Shown: positions 32,363-40,978, counted from the first letter of the stretch. The stretch is 64,000 bases of DNA from Firm-04 sp045591925 (GCA_045591925.1 JAZNTW010000031.1:1-64000), one strand, 5' to 3'. Notes: generated by a model not told the origin, from the sequence alone. Numbers and translations: made by a program.

Positions 32363-33589
32363 TCATTGAAATAATGCGATATTTTCCGCCTTGTCCTCCA
32401 GATATTCCGGTTTGATTGCAGGGACATAGAAGATACCGTAGTTTTTGAGGTCATCCGCCATTTGAAAGGCGGAGGTATCAAGCGAAATATAATACTTATA
32501 ATAGGGCAGAAAATATGCATCCCTGCCATTGCGATATACCAGCTCCGTTTTTGCAATATCCTCCTTAGCTATTTTGCCGTTGCGGAGATAGTCAGCCGGA
32601 ACGGAGCTGTGATAATTGCCGTCCAGCAAAAGGGCTGTGCCCTCCTGCACCGTCAAGATCGGATAGTCTCCGAGATATTCCGCAGCACATAACGGATGAT
32701 TCAGCCGGATGCACATGAGGTTGCCGTTGTCATCGGGCGCAAAGCTCGTATATCCAAGATTATAATTTAAAATATTCAGAATGATATCATCCGACTGCGC
32801 ATAGGCAAAGTAGGAACGAATCTCATTGCCTTCATAGGTTCTGTCCGCAACCGAATAGCATACGGTATCATCAGAATCCAGCAGCCTGTCAAATTTTCCG
32901 GTCAGATACTGCATCAAATCCATTGCTTCTTCTTTTGTGGTATTGCTATAGGAAAAATGGTAATCAGAGGGCAGCTTGTATTGGTCAAAGGTAATTTGAA
33001 TCTGCCCGTTTCCGTAAACGGTAATGCGTGTATCATTGCTGCACACTGCCTCTATGCTGTATACGCTGTTCAGCAATTCTTCTGATTTGCACTGCACAAA
33101 ATCCTTTACATACGTAATTTCCATGTCCTTGATGACAGCATTCAGCAGAGCTGCTGTGTTGTCGGCAATTTCCTGCATTTGCTGTTTAGAAAGATAGACA
33201 GGAATCCGTTCTTCCGTATATGCGAGATTGCGATAGACGGGGAGCGCGGAGAGATTCAGGTCGGCATTCCATGGATTTGGCGTGTCAAGCTCTGAGATGT
33301 CATATGCCATCAGCCCTTCAAAGCCCATATCTCCATAGAGTACGTCTGCGGGTATTTTCTCTGTTCCCTGAAATGAGTGCGTATGGTCGGTCTGCGGCAG
33401 GGCATCGTATGGCGATGCTGTGCGAGTTTTGGGTATCAGCAGCACACAGGCAATGACCGCTGCCGCGCATATGCCGCCAAGCACAGCCGATTTCCGAATC
33501 CGTTTTTGTTTTCGTTGCGGTGTCAGCCCAGGGATGAGCGTTTCATCGACATCACCGATTGCATCCAGCAGAATATCCTTGTTATTCAT
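32363..33589 (-). CDS. Membrane protein partner of the ECF sigma factor, putative anti-sigma factor
   Basis: The 408-residue product has a cytoplasmic N-terminus of about 35 residues, one membrane helix (about 36-52, VLGGICAAAVIACVLLI) and a large extracytoplasmic domain with no recognised fold. Its start overlaps the sigma gene stop (ATGA), so it is translationally coupled. That layout is typical of anti-sigma factors that hold the sigma at the membrane until a signal arrives. There is no visible zinc-type HxxxCxxC anti-sigma motif, so the assignment rests on position and topology. Confidence 0.65.
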   Translation of the reverse strand: MNNKDILLDAIGDVDETLIPGLTPQRKQKRIRKSAVLGGICAAAVIACVLLIPKTRTASPYDALPQTDHTHSFQGTEKIPADVLYGDMGFEGLMAYDISELDTPNPWNADLNLSALPVYRNLAYTEERIPVYLSKQQMQEIADNTAALLNAVIKDMEITYVKDFVQCKSEELLNSVYSIEAVCSNDTRITVYGNGQIQITFDQYKLPSDYHFSYSNTTKEEAMDLMQYLTGKFDRLLDSDDTVCYSVADRTYEGNEIRSYFAYAQSDDIILNILNYNLGYTSFAPDDNGNLMCIRLNHPLCAAEYLGDYPILTVQEGTALLLDGNYHSSVPADYLRNGKIAKEDIAKTELVYRNGRDAYFLPYYKYYISLDTSAFQMADDLKNYGIFYVPAIKPEYLEDKAENIALFQ

Positions 33590-34137
33590 ATACCGAAGCC
33601 CTCCTGTTCCAAATAATCTTTCAGCTTCTCACGGACGCGTCGTAACGTCATTTTGACTGCGCCCTCTGAAATGCCGTACTGTTCTGCGATTTCGGCTATG
33701 GACATGAAATGCCAATAGCGCAGGAGAAACAGCACTCTGTTTTTTTCAGGGAGATCGTTCAAAAAGCGGTTCAACTGCTCCTTGAATGCGATTCTGTCCT
33801 CAATCGGGTGGTTTTCGCTGATGCATTCACTCAGTTCATCTAGACACAGCGGTGTTTGTCCGCCGCCGTATTTTTGCGACCTGTCTTTGCGGTATTTGTC
33901 GATTGCAAGATTTCTGGTAATCCTGCCAAAGAACACTGCCAGACGATTGGGCTTTTCAGGGGGCATGACATTCCAGGCGCGAAGCCATGTATCGTTGACG
34001 CATTCCTCGGTATCCTCGGCAGAATTCAGAATATTGTTTGCGATGGTACTGCAATATCCGCCGTATTTTATCTGGCTTTCCCTGATTGCAGCCTCATCCC
34101 TCTGCCAGTAGAGCTCAATGATATGAGAATCCTCCAT
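33586..34137 (-). CDS. RNA polymerase ECF-type sigma factor
   Basis: The 183-residue product has sigma region 2 (about 15-85; NNILNSAEDTEECVNDTWLRAWN and FFGRITRNLAIDKYRKDRS) and region 4 (about 125-180; LPEKNRVLFLLRYWHFMSIAEIAEQYGISEGAVKMTLRRVREKL, a helix-turn-helix). There is no region 1 or 3. Start 34137 follows AAGGAGGG. The gene is followed by a coupled membrane protein. A possible autoregulated promoter lies upstream (34174-34199). Confidence 0.92.
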   Translation of the reverse strand: MEDSHIIELYWQRDEAAIRESQIKYGGYCSTIANNILNSAEDTEECVNDTWLRAWNVMPPEKPNRLAVFFGRITRNLAIDKYRKDRSQKYGGGQTPLCLDELSECISENHPIEDRIAFKEQLNRFLNDLPEKNRVLFLLRYWHFMSIAEIAEQYGISEGAVKMTLRRVREKLKDYLEQEGFGI

Positions 34138-34173
34138 AGTATCCCTCCTTGTGAATGCCCCTCTATCTATACA

Positions 34174-34199
34174 GACGAAACCAGAGCCGCGTAGGTAAC
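34174..34199 (-). promoter_or_regulatory. Possible ECF-type promoter of the sigma gene
   Basis: On the minus strand GTTACC (34194-34199), 16 bases, CGTC (34174-34177), which resembles ECF promoters (AAC or ACC in the -35 box, CGTC in the -10). No TATAAT-type promoter is visible. Inference only. Confidence 0.4.
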
Positions 34200-34241
34200 G
34201 GTCATGCTGAAATTTTTTATGATAATGATGTGGTGCCGCGA

Positions 34242-34280
34242 AAAAAAGGAGCCGCAAATCGGATGGATTCGCGGCTCTTT
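34242..34280 (-). terminator. Terminator after guaB
   Basis: On the minus strand GAGCCGC-AAT pairs with ATT-GCGGCTC; an A/T tract flanks each side. Confidence 0.8.
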
Positions 34281-34308
34281 TGATGTTATGAGAATTTTTT
34301 CGATTCGA

Positions 34309-35778
34309 TTAAATCTGTGCAGAATAATTCGGTGCTTCCTTGGTGATATAGATATCGTGCGGATGGCTTTCTTTCAGACCTGCGCCGGTAATACGGACAA
34401 AACGTGCTTTCTCGTGCAGCGTCGGAATATCTGCGCAGCCGCAGTAGCCCATACCGGAACGAATGCCGCCGCAGAGCTGGAATACGGTGTCTGCAACGAG
34501 TCCCTTGTACGGCACTCTGCCCTCAACGCCCTCCGGAACGAGCTTCTTTGCGCCCTCCTGGAAGTAGCGATCCTTTGAACCAGCCTCCATCGCGCCGAGC
34601 GAGCCCATGCCGCGATAGACCTTGAACTGTCTGCCCTGATAGATTTCGGTTGCGCCGGGTGCTTCATCACAGCCTGCGAACAGACTGCCGAGCATGACGA
34701 GGTTTGCGCCGGCTGCGAGTGCCTTCACGATGTCACCGGAATACTTAATACCGCCGTCTGCGATAACCGGAATATTATACTTTTCTGCAACGCAGGCAGC
34801 GTCATAAACAGCAGTGACCTGCGGTACGCCGATACCGGCAACAACGCGCGTTGTGCAGATCGAGCCGGGACCGATACCGACCTTGATTGCGTCTGCGCCA
34901 GCCTGAATCAGTGCCTCAGCACCCTCAGCGGTTGCGATATTTCCGGCAATGACCGGCATATGCGGGAATGCCTCCTTGACTTTCTTGAGGCTATTGATGA
35001 TATTGGCACTGTGACCATGTGCGCTGTCCAGAACGAGAACGTCTGCCTTTGCAGCGATCAGAGCACTTGCACGATCGAGCAGATCGTTTGTAACACCGAT
35101 TGCAGCACCGCAGAGCAGTCTGCCGCCGGAGTCACGTGCAGAGTTCGGATATTTCACGGATTTTTCGATATCCTTGATTGTAATAAGACCACGCAGGATG
35201 CCGTTCTCATCAACGATCGGGAGCTTTTCAATCTTATGGGAGCGCAGGATATCCTGTGCCTCGGAAAGCGTTGTGCCGACCGGTGCCGTGATGAGATTTT
35301 CCTTGGTCATGACCTCGCTGATGCGGGTGTTGAAATCGGTCAGGAAGCGCATATCGCGGTTTGTGATAATGCCAACAAGATGTCCGACCTTATCGACAAT
35401 CGGAACGCCGGAAATCTTATACTTGCCCATCAGCTCATCTGCATCATAGACATAGCGATCCTCGGTCAATGCAAACGGGTTGACAATAACGCCGTTTTCG
35501 GAACGCTTGACCTTATCAACCTCGTCGCACTGCTGCTCGATGGTCATATTCTTGTGGATGATACCGATGCCGCCCTCACGTGCGATCGCGATTGCCATTT
35601 TCGATTCGGTAACCGTATCCATCGCTGAAGTCATAATCGGTGTGTTCAGCATGATATCGCCTGCGAGTCTTGTCGCCAGACGGATCTGGTTCGGTGTGAC
35701 ATTGGATTCTGCCGGGATCAGCAGTACATCATCAAATGTCAGTCCTTCTTTTTGGAATTTACCTACATTTTCAATCAT
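34309..35778 (-). CDS. guaB: Inosine-5'-monophosphate dehydrogenase
   Basis: GuaB oxidises IMP to XMP with NAD+, the first committed step of GMP synthesis. The 489-residue protein begins near EGLTFDDVLLIPAES, has two CBS domains (about 95-205), the catalytic loop GIGPGSICTTRVVAGIGVPQ with the catalytic Cys, and the flap YRGMGSLGAM. AAAGGAGAGG precedes ATG 35778. A second ATG at 35802 overlaps the parB stop (ATGA), so coupling to parB is possible. Placement directly behind parB is unusual. Confidence 0.95.
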   Translation of the reverse strand: MIENVGKFQKEGLTFDDVLLIPAESNVTPNQIRLATRLAGDIMLNTPIMTSAMDTVTESKMAIAIAREGGIGIIHKNMTIEQQCDEVDKVKRSENGVIVNPFALTEDRYVYDADELMGKYKISGVPIVDKVGHLVGIITNRDMRFLTDFNTRISEVMTKENLITAPVGTTLSEAQDILRSHKIEKLPIVDENGILRGLITIKDIEKSVKYPNSARDSGGRLLCGAAIGVTNDLLDRASALIAAKADVLVLDSAHGHSANIINSLKKVKEAFPHMPVIAGNIATAEGAEALIQAGADAIKVGIGPGSICTTRVVAGIGVPQVTAVYDAACVAEKYNIPVIADGGIKYSGDIVKALAAGANLVMLGSLFAGCDEAPGATEIYQGRQFKVYRGMGSLGAMEAGSKDRYFQEGAKKLVPEGVEGRVPYKGLVADTVFQLCGGIRSGMGYCGCADIPTLHEKARFVRITGAGLKESHPHDIYITKEAPNYSAQI

Positions 35779-35798
35779 TACTTTCCTCTCCTTTTCCG

Positions 35799-36653
35799 TC
35801 ATTCGGTTTCCTTTGTCAAAAGCTGACAAAGCGTTTGCAAATCTTCCTTATTATAAAATTCCAAAGTGAGCGTACCCTTTTTTCGGCTTCCGGATACTTT
35901 CACTTTTCTTCCAAGGTAATTGCCGAGGCTGATCTCCATTTCCTCATAGTAGATCTGCTCAGGCGATTTTTGTTTTTCCGCAGGTTTTGCTTCCGCAGAT
36001 TCTTTTTGAACGAGCGCTTCGATTTCGCGAACCGTGATGTTATCCTCGGCAGCTCTTGCCGCACAGCGCAGCAGCAGCGCTTCATCCTTAATACCGGCGA
36101 GTGCTTTCGCATGACCGACTGATATTTTACCCTTTTCAAGGTAATCCTGCACGAGAACCGGCAGATTCAGCAGCCGCAGACTATTCGCAATCGTAGAACG
36201 GGAGCGCCCGACTGTTTTTGCGACCTCCTCCTGCGTCATCTGGAATTGCTGCATCAATGCCTGATAGCCGGCAGCCTCTTCGATAGGGTTGAGGTTTTCG
36301 CGCTGAAGATTTTCAATCAGAGCGATCTGGCTTGCCTCGTAATCGGTGAGTTCGCGGATGATGACCGGGACCTCCGAAAGCCCGATGCGTTTTGCGGCGC
36401 GCCAGCGTCGTTCACCGGCTACAATCTGGTAGCGGCGTTCTCCGATTGGTCTGACGACGATCGGCTGCAGCATACCATGCGTCTGAATGGACTCTGCAAG
36501 CTCTGTGAGCGCTTCATCATCGAAGCGTTTACGGGGCTGTGAGCGATTTTGTTCGATTTCGGTAATCCGGACTGTCTGCACGCCGCCTGCCGGATCCGCA
36601 GCATTCTGCTCAAACAGGGAGCTGAGTCCGCTTCCGAGTCCGCCCTTTGCCAT
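35799..36653 (-). CDS. parB: Chromosome partition protein ParB (Spo0J family)
   Basis: ParB is the CTP-dependent clamp that loads on parS sites near the origin and works with ParA in chromosome segregation. The 284-residue protein has ITEIEQNRSQPRKRFDD.AL.ELAESI.THGMLQPI, the CTP-binding GERRWRAAK motif, ENLQRENLNPIEEA, a helix-turn-helix (TQEEVAKTVGRSRSTIANSLRLL), and a C-terminal dimer domain. It starts 38 bases after parA. The stop overlaps the alternative guaB start. Confidence 0.95.
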   Translation of the reverse strand: MAKGGLGSGLSSLFEQNAADPAGGVQTVRITEIEQNRSQPRKRFDDEALTELAESIQTHGMLQPIVVRPIGERRYQIVAGERRWRAAKRIGLSEVPVIIRELTDYEASQIALIENLQRENLNPIEEAAGYQALMQQFQMTQEEVAKTVGRSRSTIANSLRLLNLPVLVQDYLEKGKISVGHAKALAGIKDEALLLRCAARAAEDNITVREIEALVQKESAEAKPAEKQKSPEQIYYEEMEISLGNYLGRKVKVSGSRKKGTLTLEFYNKEDLQTLCQLLTKETE

Positions 36654-36691
36654 AATCTCGCCTGCTTTCTATATAAAATATGGGTTCCGCA

Positions 36692-37501
36692 TCATGATCT
36701 TCTGCCAAACAGAAAATGTTTCGGCTTAATATCGGGGACAAGCGGTTCACCGAGCATTTCATGCGCGAGCATTTCGTATGCTTCCGAGCCTTTGGAAATA
36801 CGGTCATAATAGAAAATCGGTTTTCCGTGGCTGGGTGCTTCCGAAAGCCGTACATTTCGCGGAATTTTGGTTTGAAAGACCTGATGCGGGAAAAAGCGTT
36901 CGACTTCCGCAACGACCTGTTCAGAAAGATTGAGTCTTGCATCATACATGGTAAAGAGGATGCCCTCAATCATGAGGCCGGCGTTATATTTGCTCTTGAC
37001 GAGCTTGACTGTTTCATAGAGCTGCGAAAGCCCTTCGAGTGCAAGATATTCCGCAGTCATCGGAATCAGCACGGTATCCGCAGCAACCAAGCTGTTTATG
37101 GTAATCAGACTCAGTGAGGGCGGGCAGTCGATGAGGATATAATCATAATCAAGACGGCAGGAAACGAGTGCCATTTTGAGACGCTCTGCACGATTTTCCA
37201 GTTCAACCAGATCAATTTCGGCACCGGCGAGTGCGGAGACTGCGGGCAGCAGCGAAACATTCTGAAAATCCGTCTCAACGATTGCGTCTTGGATGCGGCA
37301 TTTGCCGATCAGAACCTCATAGCTGGAAAACGTCAGCGACCGTTTCGCAATTCCGAATCCGGTGGTTGTATTTCCCTGTGAATCGACATCAACGCACAGC
37401 ACTTTATAACCGCGCATACCTAGATATGCGCCGAGGCTTACAACGGTTGTCGATTTCCCGACGCCGCCTTTTTGATTCGCAAATGCGATGATTTTGCCCA
37501 T
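36692..37501 (-). CDS. parA: Chromosome partition ATPase ParA (Soj)
   Basis: The 269-residue Walker-type ATPase has the deviant Walker A motif NQKGGVGKSTT (residues 9-19), DVDSQGN, and Walker B ILIDCPPSL. It lacks an N-terminal DNA-binding extension, so it is the Soj chromosomal type. AAGGAGG-like sequence is weak but AAAGGATG lies upstream of the ATG. A promoter at 37571-37599 precedes it. Confidence 0.95.
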   Translation of the reverse strand: MGKIIAFANQKGGVGKSTTVVSLGAYLGMRGYKVLCVDVDSQGNTTTGFGIAKRSLTFSSYEVLIGKCRIQDAIVETDFQNVSLLPAVSALAGAEIDLVELENRAERLKMALVSCRLDYDYILIDCPPSLSLITINSLVAADTVLIPMTAEYLALEGLSQLYETVKLVKSKYNAGLMIEGILFTMYDARLNLSEQVVAEVERFFPHQVFQTKIPRNVRLSEAPSHGKPIFYYDRISKGSEAYEMLAHEMLGEPLVPDIKPKHFLFGRRS

Positions 37502-37570
37502 ATGAAAGGATGCCTCCTTATCCTGAACGGAATCAAATCCATTCTGAAAACGCGTTATCTATTTCTTATC

Positions 37571-37599
37571 ATTATACCATATTCAAAGCTAATTGTAAA
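37571..37599 (-). promoter_or_regulatory. Promoter of parA-parB(-guaB)
   Basis: On the minus strand TTTACA (37594-37599), 17-base spacer, TATAAT (37571-37576) preceded by TGG. Confidence 0.7.
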
Positions 37600-37750
37600 G
37601 GGGTAACAGAGACGAAAACAGGCGGTGAATGCAGAACCGTTCCGGAGAAAATTCCGTATTTTTGCATCGGATTTCCGTGCATTTTGCTAGTCCGGTCGTT
37701 TATTGATACGAAACGCTTCCGATTCGGTGGATTTGCACCAATGAAAAAGA

Positions 37751-37791
37751 AAAATCAGGGACAGGAAACCGCAATTTGGTTCCTGCCCCAT
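37751..37791 (-). terminator. Terminator after khpA
   Basis: On the minus strand GGGGCAGGAACC pairs with GGTTTCCTGTCCC (one bulge), followed by a T-rich tract. Confidence 0.75.
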
Positions 37792-37821
37792 CATTTTCCT
37801 GTGCAATTTGGCATATGCAGA

Positions 37822-38055
37822 TCAATCAATCTCCACAGCAACTTTCCGGTTTTCACGGGCTGCACCCGCACGCATGAGCGTCCGGATTGCCTTCGCAATT
37901 CTGCCTTGTTTTCCGATCACGCGTCCCATATCATCCGGTGCGACGGTGAGATGCAGGACAGTAACGCCCTCGTCATTCACAGCGTCCTCGGTGATTTGAA
38001 TAGCGGCTTTATCCGTGACCAAACCTTCGACAATTGCATACAACAATTCTTTCAT
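37822..38055 (-). CDS. khpA: KH-domain RNA-binding protein KhpA
   Basis: The 77-residue protein is a single KH domain with the GxxG loop in DDMGRVIGKQGRIAKAIR. KhpA pairs with KhpB (Jag) and affects cell division and elongation in Gram-positive bacteria. It sits between rpsP and the usual place of rimM; in many Firmicutes the order is ffh-rpsP-khpA-rimM-trmD-rplS. Here the operon stops after khpA. Confidence 0.93.
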   Translation of the reverse strand: MKELLYAIVEGLVTDKAAIQITEDAVNDEGVTVLHLTVAPDDMGRVIGKQGRIAKAIRTLMRAGAARENRKVAVEID

Positions 38056-38093
38056 GATATTCTCCCAAATCCAAGACGGAGGGAACGTGCTGA

Positions 38094-38336
38094 TTACAGC
38101 ACGCCCTGCTTCTTCAGGATATCGCGGACGGTATCAGTCGGCTGTGCGCCGTTCTGAAGCCATGTCTTTGCCTTGTCAGCGTCAACCTTGACTACGGACG
38201 GCTCCTTGGTCGGATCGTAGTAACCGATCTCCTCGATGAAGCGGCCGTCTCTCGGATATCTGCCGTCAGCGACGACGATACGGTAGAAAGGAGCCTTCTT
38301 AGCACCCATTCTTCTCAGACGAATCTTAACTGCCAT
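38094..38336 (-). CDS. rpsP: 30S ribosomal protein S16
   Basis: The 80-residue product has the S16 start AVKIRLRRMGAKKAPFYRIVVAD and the IGYYDPTKEP motif. GGAGGTG precedes ATG 38336; the longer frame upstream starts in the ribosome site region and is not used. Confidence 0.97.
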   Translation of the reverse strand: MAVKIRLRRMGAKKAPFYRIVVADGRYPRDGRFIEEIGYYDPTKEPSVVKVDADKAKTWLQNGAQPTDTVRDILKKQGVL

Positions 38337-38409
38337 TGTGTATTCACCTCCACATTTTGATAACATATATATTCATGCAAATATGAGTGTTTGCAATGAA
38401 ATCGGATTT

Positions 38410-38679
38410 TTAACGCTGAAGCGGACCATTTAGCCAGCAATAGAGCAGATAACCGCCGAATGCCAGCAGCTGCAGCGATACGACCCCATGGATGATACGC
38501 GCCTTGGTTTTACCCCATTGCGCAAGCTGATCCTGCATACGCGGATTGTCGCTGTCCTCGTAAAGCTTGCGATAGCCTGTCAGCGCCGCAAACAGCGCAA
38601 ACAGTCCCGCGACAAGAATCAGGATCGGTATTACAAGCGTCAGCCAGTGCATCAGCGGGTTGGTATTGTTGCTCACCAT
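38410..38679 (-). CDS. Small membrane protein between ffh and rpsP
   Basis: The 89-residue product has two hydrophobic helices (about 11-34 and 63-84) with a polar loop between (YRKLYEDSDNPRMQDQLAQWGKTKAR). It starts 9 bases after the ffh stop with GAGGTG as ribosome site, so it is in the ffh operon. I do not recognise the family; its position beside the signal recognition particle gene may hint at membrane protein work but is not evidence. Confidence 0.75.
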   Translation of the reverse strand: MVSNNTNPLMHWLTLVIPILILVAGLFALFAALTGYRKLYEDSDNPRMQDQLAQWGKTKARIIHGVVSLQLLAFGGYLLYCWLNGPLQR

Positions 38680-38688
38680 GGCAGCACC

Positions 38689-40062
38689 TCACAGCTTCGG
38701 GAAACCGCCCATACCATCGAGCATTTTCGGATCGAGCTTCGGCATCTTGCGTCTGCCGAACAGACCTTTCTTGCCCATGCCGCCGAGTTTTTTCATCATC
38801 TGCTGCATCTGCTCAAATTGCTTGAGCAGGCGGTTGACGTCCTGTACCTGTGTGCCGGAGCCTTTTGCGATTCTGCGCTTGCGCGACGGATTGATGATCG
38901 AGGGCTTTGCGCGCTCTGCCGGTGTCATGGAGGTGATCATTGCCTCCACTCTGCCAAATGCGTTATCGTCAATATCCAGCTCATCAATCTTATTGCCAAC
39001 ACCCGGCAGCATACCGACGATCTTTTTGAGGTCGCCCATTTTCCGGATTTGGCGCATCTGCTCCAGCAGATCTTCCATATCGAATTGGCTCTTTTGCAGC
39101 TTTTGCGTCAGGCGTTCCGCCTCCTGCTTGGAGTACACATCCTCTGCCTTTTCAATCAGCGAGAGAACGTCGCCCATGCCGAGGATTCTGGATGCCATTC
39201 TGTCCGGATGGAACTGCTCGAAATCATCGAGCTTTTCGCCCATACCGACATATTTGATCGGCTTACCTGTAACAGACAGAACGGAAAGTGCCGCACCGCC
39301 TCTGGTATCGGAATCGAGCTTCGACATCAAAACGCTTGTGATGCCAAGTGCTTCATCAAATGCCTTTGCAACATTGACAGCGTCCTGACCGGTCATTGCG
39401 TCCACAACGAGCATGATCTCATGGGGATTCGTTTCTGCCTTGATATTTTTCAGCTCATCCATGAGTTTTTCATCAATATGCAGACGACCTGCCGTATCGA
39501 GAATTACGACATCATGGTTATGATCTTTTGCGTATTTCACGCCCTGCGTAGCAATATCGACCGGATCAATCTGACCAAGCTCAAAGACCGCAACATCAGC
39601 CTGGCCGCCGACAACCTTTAACTGGTCAATCGCAGCCGGACGGTAAACGTCACAGGCGACAAGCAGCGGATGATGGCCCTCTTTTTTGAGCAGCTTTGCG
39701 AGCTTTGCACAGTGCGTGGTTTTACCGGAGCCCTGCAGACCGCAGAACATGAGAATCGTAGGCGGTTTTGCTGCGAAAACCAGACGGGAATTTCCGTCGC
39801 CCATCAGCGAAACCAGTTCTTCGTTGACGATTTTGACAACCTGCTGCGCCGGTGTCAGGCTTGCAAGCACCTCTTCACCGACCGCACGCTCCGAAACACG
39901 ATTGACAAAATCCTTTACAACCTTATAGCTGACATCCGCCTCCAGAAGAGCGAGCCGCACTTCGCGCATGGCTTCCTTGACATCTGCCTCGGTGAGCTTT
40001 CCGCGTGCCTTGAGCTTTTTGAATACCTGTCCGAGCTTATCCTGCAATCCTTCGAATGCCAT
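38689..40062 (-). CDS. ffh: Signal recognition particle protein Ffh
   Basis: Ffh binds the 4.5S/6S RNA and signal sequences of nascent membrane proteins. The 457-residue protein has N domain (1-90), G domain with GLQGSGKTTHCAKLA, DVYRPAAIDQL, DTAGRL and SKLD, then the Met-rich M domain (about 325-457) ending in FEQMQQMMKKLGGMGKKG with the RNA-binding RRIAKGSG segment. Confidence 0.97.
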   Translation of the reverse strand: MAFEGLQDKLGQVFKKLKARGKLTEADVKEAMREVRLALLEADVSYKVVKDFVNRVSERAVGEEVLASLTPAQQVVKIVNEELVSLMGDGNSRLVFAAKPPTILMFCGLQGSGKTTHCAKLAKLLKKEGHHPLLVACDVYRPAAIDQLKVVGGQADVAVFELGQIDPVDIATQGVKYAKDHNHDVVILDTAGRLHIDEKLMDELKNIKAETNPHEIMLVVDAMTGQDAVNVAKAFDEALGITSVLMSKLDSDTRGGAALSVLSVTGKPIKYVGMGEKLDDFEQFHPDRMASRILGMGDVLSLIEKAEDVYSKQEAERLTQKLQKSQFDMEDLLEQMRQIRKMGDLKKIVGMLPGVGNKIDELDIDDNAFGRVEAMITSMTPAERAKPSIINPSRKRRIAKGSGTQVQDVNRLLKQFEQMQQMMKKLGGMGKKGLFGRRKMPKLDPKMLDGMGGFPKL

Positions 40063-40094
40063 TGCCGTTCCCTCCTGTTCTGCGAATCAGTCTA

Positions 40095-40424
40095 TCAAAA
40101 GAGCGCTTTTCCTCTTGCAGCAGCTTCCGCAATACCGGAGCGCTGGGGTTCGGGGATTTTTGCGCTGAGATTTTCAATTTCTTCAAAAATCGCACGGGCA
40201 GCCGTCAATCTTGCCGCGATGCCCATTTGCGATTCAAATGCTTCAAGCTGATGCTCTCCTCTGCGGATGCTGTCATGCACAGCCTGACGGGAGATGCCAA
40301 GCGGTTCTGCCAGCTCCGAGAGGGAAAGGTCTTCATCGTAGTAGCCCTCCAACAACGTCCGCTGACGTTCGGTAAGCAGGCAGCCATAGCAGTCGAGCAG
40401 CAGAACAAAATCCAGATTTTTCAT
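40095..40424 (-). CDS. ylxM: YlxM-family helix-turn-helix protein
   Basis: The 109-residue protein is a sigma region-4-like DNA-binding protein: LLLDCYGCLLTERQRTLLEGYYDEDLSLSELAEPLGISRQAVHDSIRRGE. In Firmicutes it is encoded just before ffh and is thought to affect the secretion pathway. The start is uncertain among ATGs at 40424, 40433 and 40436; I chose 40424, 12 bases after AGAGGGG. Its promoter is at 40479-40507. Confidence 0.9.
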   Translation of the reverse strand: MKNLDFVLLLDCYGCLLTERQRTLLEGYYDEDLSLSELAEPLGISRQAVHDSIRRGEHQLEAFESQMGIAARLTAARAIFEEIENLSAKIPEPQRSGIAEAAARGKALF

Positions 40425-40478
40425 AGATTTCATCATCCCCTCTATCTGTCATGGTATACGCCTTTACACAGCTTTACT

Positions 40479-40507
40479 ATTATATCAGCTTTTCGCAGGT
40501 TTGTCAA
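40479..40507 (-). promoter_or_regulatory. Promoter of the ylxM-ffh-rpsP-khpA operon
   Basis: On the minus strand TTGACA (40502-40507), 17-base spacer, TATAAT (40479-40484) preceded by TGA. Confidence 0.8.
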
Positions 40508-40668
40508 GAGGAAAACGGAAAATAAATGAATATCCGCAATTTTTATTTCGGTTTCACCAAATTTTTGTATATCAACCAGAGCGATACGAACATATCGGAC
40601 AGCCGCCGATATGCAGGCACATATCGGTGGCTGTAATGATTTATGATAAAGGGAACATGATGCAAACA

Positions 40669-40703
40669 CTTAAGGCACCACCAACTCTGTGCGGTATTGC
40701 CTA
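40669..40703 (+). repeat. Solo end of the inverted-repeat element
   Basis: CTTAAGGC followed directly by the other end, ACCACCAACTCTGTGCGGTATTGCC. The whole interior is missing. The same short form is found at 46414. Confidence 0.7.
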
Positions 40704-40708
40704 AACAA

Positions 40709-40780
40709 TTATTTTACACCATATCGAGTATAATGCTTGTAAAAGCTCTTGACATTATACCCTTTGGGTGTAAAAAATAA
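40709..40780. promoter_or_regulatory. Inverted repeat around the antitoxin promoter
   Basis: TTATTTTACACC (40709-40720) and GGTGTAAAAAATAA (40767-40780) are complementary and flank TATAAT (about 40729) and TTGACATTATA (about 40749). This fits an autoregulatory operator for the helix-turn-helix gene that starts at 40783. Confidence 0.5.
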
Positions 40781-40782
40781 GT

Positions 40783-40978
40783 ATGAATACGATTGCTGAA
40801 TTTATCAAACAAAAAAGAAGCAGGACTCACACAAGCAGAGTTTGCTATTCGTTCAGGTCACGGACTTCGATTTGTCCGTGAACTGGAACAAGGAAAAGAA
40901 ACCGTAAGAATGGACAAGGTGAATCAGGCGCTCTCAATGTTCGGCATGAAGGCAGTTCCCGGAAGAAAGAATGACTAA
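40783..40978 (+). pseudogene. Frameshifted XRE/Y4mF-type antitoxin
   Basis: From ATG 40783 the frame reads MNTIAEFIKQK and then goes wrong; from about 40812 the next frame reads KEAGLTQAEFAIRSGHGLRFVRELEQGKETVRMDKVNQALSMFGMKAV to a stop at 40978. Together they make one complete helix-turn-helix antitoxin of the HipB/Y4mF type. The break lies in the A-rich run AAACAAAAAAGAAGC and is explained by loss of five bases (KQKRKEAG is usual). No hipA-like or other toxin gene follows. Ribosomal slippage on the A run cannot be excluded, nor a sequencing error. Confidence 0.75.

Larger units (their letters stand above)
37502..37821. other. Intergenic region between khpA and parA
   Basis: It contains the terminator of the khpA transcript (37751-37791) and the parA promoter (37571-37599). 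I searched it by eye for the 16-base parS palindrome TGTTTCACGTGAAACA and did not find it. Confidence 0.6.

Noticed and set aside
37502..37821. parS or origin of replication beside parA
   Set aside because: No parS palindrome, no DnaA-box cluster (TTATCCACA) and no dnaA or dnaN nearby.
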